Positions 59,506 through 64,000 of a DNA stretch of 64,000 nt are shown piece by piece. Both the position numbers and the translations under genes were made by a program. The notes beneath the pieces were generated by a model, which was not told where the DNA came from, made no database searches, and worked only from the letters and a program-made list of their open reading frames with translations. Source of the DNA: Streptomyces sp. A1277 (GTDB lineage: Bacteria > Actinomycetota > Actinomycetes > Streptomycetales > Streptomycetaceae); assembly GCF_004795015.1 (NCBI RefSeq), contig NZ_SSBI01000037.1:18914-82913 (forward strand), read 5' to 3'. Position 1 is the stretch's first letter. Each line of letters begins with the position of its first letter.

Positions 59506-60228
59506 CTACCCCAGCCGCTGCGACGGCACGGCCGGCACGGCGGGCGCCAGCGAGGAGAGCCGCGTCAGCAGGTCTCCGAACGGCCCGTCCGCCGGCTCCC
59601 GCGCCAGCACCCGCAGCACGATCCCCGCCACCTCCTCGTCGTACGCGGCGCTCACGGCGGCCAGCGCCGCGAAGTCGTGCACCAGCTGCAACTCCAGCTC
59701 GGCCCGGGGCACCCGGCGCCCGTCCAGCCAGAGCAGCGCCGTCGACTCGGCGAGCGAGACCCAGGAGCGTACGACCAACTCCAGCCGGGCCGGGGGCTCG
59801 TCGGCGTCCAGATGGGCCAGGATCTGCGCGCAGGCCGCCTGGCGCACCCCGTCGATCATCGCGTTCGCCGTGGAGGAGCCCACGGCCGGGCCGCCCCGCA
59901 TCAGCGCGGCGAACCCGGGCCCGTGCTCGTCCACGAAGTCGAAGAACCGGCCCATCACCCGCAGCAGCCGTGCGCCCAGAGGCCCTTCGCGCGGCTCCAG
60001 GAAACGGGTGGCCAGCTCGTCGGCCGCCCGCCGCAACGCCGCCTCGTACAGGCTCTGCTTGCCCGGGAAGTAGTGGTAGACCAGCGGCCGCGAGATCCCG
60101 GCGGCCGCGGCGATCTCGTCGATCGACACCTCGTCCGGCGAGCGGCGGCTGAACAACTCCAGCGCGACACCGATCAGCTGCTGCCTGCGCTCCTCGACGC
60201 CCATCCTGCGCCGCACCTCGGTCGTCAT
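59506..60228 (-). CDS. TetR-family regulator
   Basis: A 240-residue regulator from ATG 60228. The helix-turn-helix lies at about 15-60 (LIGVALELFSRRSPDEVSID, AAAAGISRPLVYHYFPGK). The C-terminal sensing domain includes FDFVDEHGPGFAALMRGG. It lies 34 bp behind the ferredoxin reductase gene, likely in one operon with it, and a near-palindrome sits right at its start. Such TetR proteins often control neighbouring lipid- or steroid-type oxidation genes. Confidence 0.87.
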   Translation of the reverse strand: MTTEVRRRMGVEERRQQLIGVALELFSRRSPDEVSIDEIAAAAGISRPLVYHYFPGKQSLYEAALRRAADELATRFLEPREGPLGARLLRVMGRFFDFVDEHGPGFAALMRGGPAVGSSTANAMIDGVRQAACAQILAHLDADEPPARLELVVRSWVSLAESTALLWLDGRRVPRAELELQLVHDFAALAAVSAAYDEEVAGIVLRVLAREPADGPFGDLLTRLSSLAPAVPAVPSQRLG

Positions 60229-60239
60229 GCACCCAGCGT

Positions 60240-60253
60240 ACCGACCGGTGGGT
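60240..60253. promoter_or_regulatory. TetR-type operator ACCGACC/GGTGGGT
   Basis: A 14-bp dyad with one mismatch, close to the ACCGACCGGTCGGT core bound by many TetR proteins, located 12-25 bp before the TetR start and inside the 34-bp gap after the reductase gene. Confidence 0.55.
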
Positions 60254-60262
60254 CAGGACCGG

Positions 60263-61351
60263 TCACAGGTCCAGCACCAGCTTCCCGCCCCGGCACCTGG
60301 AGACGCAGATCAGCATGGAACCGTCCCGCTCCTGGTCCGTCAGCAGGTCGTCGCGGTGCTCGATCTCGCCCTCCAGGACCCGCTGCCGGCACGTCCCGCA
60401 GAATCCCTGTTCGCAGGAGTACGAGACGTGCGGCAGCTCGGCGCGCACGGCGGCCAGCACCGACTGGTCCGCCGCGACCGGGACCGTACGCCCCGAGCGG
60501 CGCAGCTCCACCCCGAAGGGGACCGCACCGGCCGGGTCCGTGCCCGCCGCCGAGAAGCGCTCCAGGTGCAGGGTGCAGCCGGGCGGGAGCGCGGCGGCGA
60601 CCGCGTCCATCAGGGGCTGCGGGCCGCAGCAGTGGACGGCCGTGCCCTCGGCCGCGTCCGCGAGGGCGGCGGCGATGTCCGGGTGGCCCGCCTCGTCCTG
60701 CGGAACGACCGTGACCCGGCTGCCGTCGGCGCCCAGCTTCTCGATCTCCTCCAGGAACGGCATCGTGGCCCGGCTGCGGCCGCCGTACAGCAGGTGCCAG
60801 TCGGCGCCCTCGGCGGCGAGCCGGCGCACCATCGGCAGGACCGGGGTGATGCCGATGCCGCCGGCGACCAGGACGTGGGCGGGGGCTTCGGTGAGCGGGA
60901 AGCGGTTGCGCGGGCCGCGCACCTCCACCTCCGCGCCCTCGTGGAGCGCGGTGTGCACCTCGCGGGAGCCGCCGCGCCCGTCCTCGACCAGGCGGGCCGC
61001 CACGGTGTAGGCGCCGGTGTCGGCCGGGTCGCCGCACAGCGAGTACTGCCGGACCAGACCGGAGGGCAGCACCAGGTCCAGATGGGCCCCGGGCTCCCAG
61101 GCGGGCAAATCCCCTCCCTCCAGGCGGAGTCGGACGACACCTTCGGCGGGGCTGGTCCGCTCGGTGATCAGCAGCCGCCGCCCGGTGGTGGAACGGCGCT
61201 GCGACCGGCCGGATATGGGCTCGTCCAGCGCGGGCAGCGGCCACAGCGGTGACTTCTGGATGCGCCGGCGCATCGCCCGCCGGGCGAGCAACGCGGCTCC
61301 GGTCACCACGGCGACCGTACGCAGGCGGGGGAGGGGGAGGGCACGCGGCAT
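60263..61351 (-). CDS. PDR/VanB-type ferredoxin reductase
   Basis: A 362-residue electron-transfer protein from ATG 61351, 2 bp after the hydrolase stop. A basic N-terminal helix (LRTVAVVTGAALLARRAMRR) may attach it to the membrane. The flavin domain has RQYSLCGDPAD, the NAD part VLVAGGIGITPVLPM and CCGPQPLMDAV, and the C-terminal plant-type 2Fe-2S domain CEQGFCGTCRQ with the last Cys in SMLICVSRC. It passes electrons from NAD(P)H to an oxygenase partner. Together with the metal-dependent hydrolase and TetR it forms a frequent actinobacterial trio. Confidence 0.88.
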   Translation of the reverse strand: MPRALPLPRLRTVAVVTGAALLARRAMRRRIQKSPLWPLPALDEPISGRSQRRSTTGRRLLITERTSPAEGVVRLRLEGGDLPAWEPGAHLDLVLPSGLVRQYSLCGDPADTGAYTVAARLVEDGRGGSREVHTALHEGAEVEVRGPRNRFPLTEAPAHVLVAGGIGITPVLPMVRRLAAEGADWHLLYGGRSRATMPFLEEIEKLGADGSRVTVVPQDEAGHPDIAAALADAAEGTAVHCCGPQPLMDAVAAALPPGCTLHLERFSAAGTDPAGAVPFGVELRRSGRTVPVAADQSVLAAVRAELPHVSYSCEQGFCGTCRQRVLEGEIEHRDDLLTDQERDGSMLICVSRCRGGKLVLDL

Positions 61352-61353
61352 GG

Positions 61354-62259
61354 TCAGCGGGCTTCCGGCGTACGGGCCTCGGCGGCGAGGGCCGCGGGCG
61401 AGCGGGTGAGGTAGTCGACGGCCTGTGCCGTGCTGCCCTCCTGCGAGGGGTGGTACGAACGGCTCAGGTAGCGCGGGATGGAACGCAGCATCGACGGGGT
61501 GCTGGGCAGGGTGCCGTGCCGGCCGCTGCGGTAGAACTGCCCCAAGGACGCTTTGCCGTCCAGCAGGCTCGGGTCGTTCTCCATGAAGAAGCGGGCGCCG
61601 CGCTGCCAGAGGAAGGCCAGCGCGGAGAACGCCGTCGCCCAGGTCCGCACCCGCCGCCGGTATCCGCCGTCGATGTGCATGAACACGTCGAAGGCGACCG
61701 AGCGGTGCTCGACCTCCTCGGCGCCGTGCCAGCGCAGCAGGTCCAGCATGGTGGGGTCGGCCCCGCGCCGGTCCAGCTCGTCGGCGTTCAGTATCCAGTC
61801 GCCGAGGAAGGCGGTGTAGTGCTCTATCGCCGCTATCGTCGCCACCCGCTCCAGCAGCCACCACTTGCGGGCCCGGCCCGGCGGCAGCGTCCGGTCGCCG
61901 AGGAGCTTCTCGAAGAGCCAGTCGACCTGCGCGGTGTACGGCGTCGGGTCGAGCCCCTGCTCCTTGAGGTGCGGGAGCACGTCGTCGTGGGCCTGGGAGT
62001 GCATCGCCTCCTGGCCGATGAACCCGATGACGTCCTGCCGCAGCTCCTCGTCGTGGATGTACGGCAGCACCTGGCGGTAGACGTGGATGAACCAGCGTTC
62101 CCCGGCCGGGAGCAGGAGGTGGAGCACATTGATGGTGTGCGTGGTGAACGGGTCGCCCGGCACCCAGTGCAGGGGGGTCCCGTCCCAGGCGAAGCTGACC
62201 CGGCGGGCCTTGAGAGGGGTCCGCTCCGACGCGACCGCCGCTGGTTGCGTGTTAGACAT
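61354..62259 (-). CDS. metal-dependent hydrolase-like di-iron family protein
   Basis: A 301-residue helical protein from ATG 62259 (MSNTQPAAVAS). The motifs HTINVLHLLLPAGERWFIHV, FIGQEAMHSQAHD, AIEHYTAFLGDW and WHGAEEVEHRSVAFDVFMH contain spaced Glu and His residues (E..H, E.H) in a ferritin-like pattern that could bind two metals. Databases name the family metal-dependent hydrolase; an oxygenase role fed by the adjacent ferredoxin reductase is plausible. A dyad gaca-tat-tgtc (62255-62265) spans the start codon and the message may be leaderless, as no ribosome site is seen. Confidence 0.82.
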   Translation of the reverse strand: MSNTQPAAVASERTPLKARRVSFAWDGTPLHWVPGDPFTTHTINVLHLLLPAGERWFIHVYRQVLPYIHDEELRQDVIGFIGQEAMHSQAHDDVLPHLKEQGLDPTPYTAQVDWLFEKLLGDRTLPPGRARKWWLLERVATIAAIEHYTAFLGDWILNADELDRRGADPTMLDLLRWHGAEEVEHRSVAFDVFMHIDGGYRRRVRTWATAFSALAFLWQRGARFFMENDPSLLDGKASLGQFYRSGRHGTLPSTPSMLRSIPRYLSRSYHPSQEGSTAQAVDYLTRSPAALAAEARTPEAR

Positions 62260-62343
62260 ATTGTCAATGTACTGAGGGGTAAGCCGCGGGAACAGGGGCG
62301 TGCGGCGAATTCCTGCGCCCTTTCCCACCCGCCGGGCGGCGGA

Positions 62344-64000
62344 TCAGCGCAGCGCGCCGACCCGGCTGCCGTCCTTCAGCCGGCCGTCCAGCCGCGCGCG
62401 GTCGCCCGCCGCCGCGGGCACCGCCAGCAGCCGCCCCCGGGCGCTGCCCGTCACCCCGCCCGACGTGGACAGCGACGCGAACTGCTCGCTGCCCGCCGCC
62501 AGTACGTACCACCGGCCGCCCGGCGACTTCCACAGCACGCCCGCCAGCACCCGGGGCGTGCGCGCCCCGCAGGCCGGCGAGTCCTCGGCGCGGGCCGCGA
62601 CCGCACCCGGCGGCCCGCCCCCCGGCTGCCGGGCGGCCGGGGCCTGGAACTGGGCGATGACCCGGCTCCCGGCGCCCCGCCAGGTCTCCGCCCTGGTGCA
62701 CAGCCACCGGGCCTCGCCGCCGCCCTCGGGCAGAGGCTGGCGCGCGTACACCCAGGAGTTGACCGACCGCACGCCATGCGCCCGGACCGCCGGCAGCAGG
62801 CACGCGGTCCGGGCCCAGCCCTCCCGCTCCGCCCGCCCGGTGACGTCGTGCGGGGCGCCGGGGGCGCCCGAGGTGAGCCGGGCCGGGGCGAGTTCGCCCA
62901 AGTCGGTCACCAGCCGCACCGCCGCGCCCTCGGACAGCTCGACCGCCTCCCAGGACCGGCAGCCGGAGTCCGCCGCGGGGTCGGCCAGCGGCGCGCTCAC
63001 CCCGTCGGGGGAGCGGGGCAGCGGGCGCGGCGCCCGGTCCGGCGCGAGCAGGTCCCGGACCCGTGCGTCCCGCACCCAGGGCGCCGTCAGATAGCGGACC
63101 CCGTCCTCGGAGCGGGCCACCACCAGGGCGCCCGACGAAGCCCCGTCCGCCCCGTCCACCCGGGCGAAGTCGAGTGCGGCGCCCCGGGACGGATCGGCGT
63201 TGCGCGGCTCGGCGTACCGCACGACGCGCAGCCCGTCGTAGAACAGCACCACCGCCGAGGCGCCCACCTCGCCCGCGTACAGCAGCTGCGGCGCCCCCAT
63301 CGGCGGACCCACCGGCGTGCCCGGCGTCTTCGACGTCCGCACCCCGTCACCCGGCCGCGCCCACACCGCGAGCGCCCGCCGCAGCAGCCGGGTGTCCTGT
63401 GTGCGGTCGCCGCGCGTGGGCCAGGCGGTGAAGTCGGTACGCGGCGACCGCTGCCAGTACGACGCCGGCACCCTGCGCAACGCCCCCGGGTCCAGGGCCG
63501 CTTCGGCCGCCGGATTGCGCGCGTACAGCGGGGCGGACAGGGCCCCGCGTCCCCAGCCGCCGCCGGGCAGCCCGAGCAGCGCCCCGCACACCAGCAGCGC
63601 GGCGACGGCCGCGAGCACCGTCCGGGCCCGCCTGCGGCGGCGGGGCAGATCCGGCGGCCTGGCCTGGAGCGAGCACGGGTCGAACTCCGGCGACGCCAGC
63701 AGCGCGTAGCCGCCGCTCACCCCGTCCGCCTCCGTCAGCGCCGCGTGCGGATCGGCCACCCCGGCGGCGGCCAGCTCCCGCCGCACCTCCCCGTCCGCCA
63801 GCCCCTCAAGACCGCGCAGCACGAAGGCCGCACGCGCCGGCCCGCCGAGCGCCGACAGCTCCTGCTCCAGGGCGAGTTCACCCGCCCCGCCCGGATGCGG
63901 CAGCAGGCGCAGGCCCCAGGCGGACGGCAGGACCGGCGGCAGCAGCCGGCGCGGCCGCAACCGCCGGCGCGACGACGAGGGCCCCGCGGCCAGCGCCCGG
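62344..64000 (-). CDS. membrane-anchored protein of unknown function, 5' end outside window
   Basis: The frame is open to the right edge, so the start lies outside; at least 552 residues are visible. The N-terminal part resembles a regulatory helical domain (ALEQELSALGGPARAAFVLR, GLEGLADGEVRREL). A single membrane helix follows (TVLAAVAALLVCGALLGLPG), then a large extracellular beta-rich domain with paired cysteines (SGCRSWE, RTACLLPA, RWLCTRAE, DSPACGA), ending DGSRVGALR. It is conserved in Streptomyces as I recall, with no known function. The layout (cytoplasmic regulator, helix, sensor) suggests signalling, but no sigma or anti-sigma motif is clear. Confidence 0.65.
   Translation of the reverse strand, partial: RALAAGPSSSRRRLRPRRLLPPVLPSAWGLRLLPHPGGAGELALEQELSALGGPARAAFVLRGLEGLADGEVRRELAAAGVADPHAALTEADGVSGGYALLASPEFDPCSLQARPPDLPRRRRRARTVLAAVAALLVCGALLGLPGGGWGRGALSAPLYARNPAAEAALDPGALRRVPASYWQRSPRTDFTAWPTRGDRTQDTRLLRRALAVWARPGDGVRTSKTPGTPVGPPMGAPQLLYAGEVGASAVVLFYDGLRVVRYAEPRNADPSRGAALDFARVDGADGASSGALVVARSEDGVRYLTAPWVRDARVRDLLAPDRAPRPLPRSPDGVSAPLADPAADSGCRSWEAVELSEGAAVRLVTDLGELAPARLTSGAPGAPHDVTGRAEREGWARTACLLPAVRAHGVRSVNSWVYARQPLPEGGGEARWLCTRAETWRGAGSRVIAQFQAPAARQPGGGPPGAVAARAEDSPACGARTPRVLAGVLWKSPGGRWYVLAAGSEQFASLSTSGGVTGSARGRLLAVPAAAGDRARLDGRLKDGSRVGALR

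Overview
The window is chromosomal DNA of a Streptomyces (very high G+C, codons ending almost always in G or C, AGGAGG-type ribosome binding sites, frequent GTG starts, SARP/AfsR-like regulators, XRE/DUF397 modules, an extracellular amylolytic locus). From memory of the S. coelicolor chromosome, the order nadE - CBS - DUF3105 - glnA2 ... glnE - PAP2 - malR - malEFG - aglA - lacI - pullulanase matches a conserved core region (around SCO2241 down to SCO2226). Accessory material is inserted between glnA2 and glnE. These assignments rest on sequence recognition and synteny, not on database searches.

Left part (1-21 kb): a G/C tandem repeat and a small membrane protein; a site-2-type metalloprotease followed by the wreck of a translationally coupled gene; a GNAT acetyltransferase that seems to have lost its middle; then an accessory block (about 1.9-5.7 kb) with a three-gene XRE/DUF6879 regulatory operon, a DUF397 protein, a 168-aa protein of unknown function and a JmjC/cupin oxygenase. 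Next come an AfsR-like regulator, a DrrAB-type ABC exporter, panB with tandem terminators, a DHA2 efflux pump with a palindromic operator and a TetR regulator carrying an Ala/Ser/Pro repeat, an endonuclease/exonuclease/phosphatase-family protein, a second MFS pump, nadE, a CBS protein and a DUF3105 protein.

Middle (21-37 kb): glnA2 (gamma-glutamylpolyamine synthetase-type), then accessory genes: a frameshifted histidine kinase with an unusual response regulator that has a novel C-terminal output domain, a CdiI-like immunity protein coupled to an NTF2-like gene broken by an in-frame UGA, an Old Yellow Enzyme relative, a PrmC-like methyltransferase with a possible AUU-start leader peptide, and a polymorphic-toxin island. 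The island is one leftward operon: an SseB-like protein, a secretion-associated helical protein, a 1,564-aa RHS toxin and two small overlapping genes (candidate immunity). Orphan small genes and a frameshifted sdaA fragment follow.

Right part (37-64 kb): glnE, a six-copy 41-bp tandem repeat, a PAP2 protein, then the maltodextrin regulon. MalR (LacI family) is divergent from malEFG-aglA-lacI2, followed by a secreted alpha-amylase and a 1,774-aa secreted amylase-pullulanase. CTTGCA-type motifs lie before malE and before the amylase gene. Together the secreted enzymes cut starch and branched dextrins, MalEFG imports maltodextrins, AglA hydrolyses them and the two LacI proteins presumably repress. 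The end holds an NB-ARC/TPR ATPase, a CHMI-like tautomerase, a TetR - ferredoxin reductase - metal-dependent hydrolase set, and the 3' part of a membrane-anchored protein running off the right edge.
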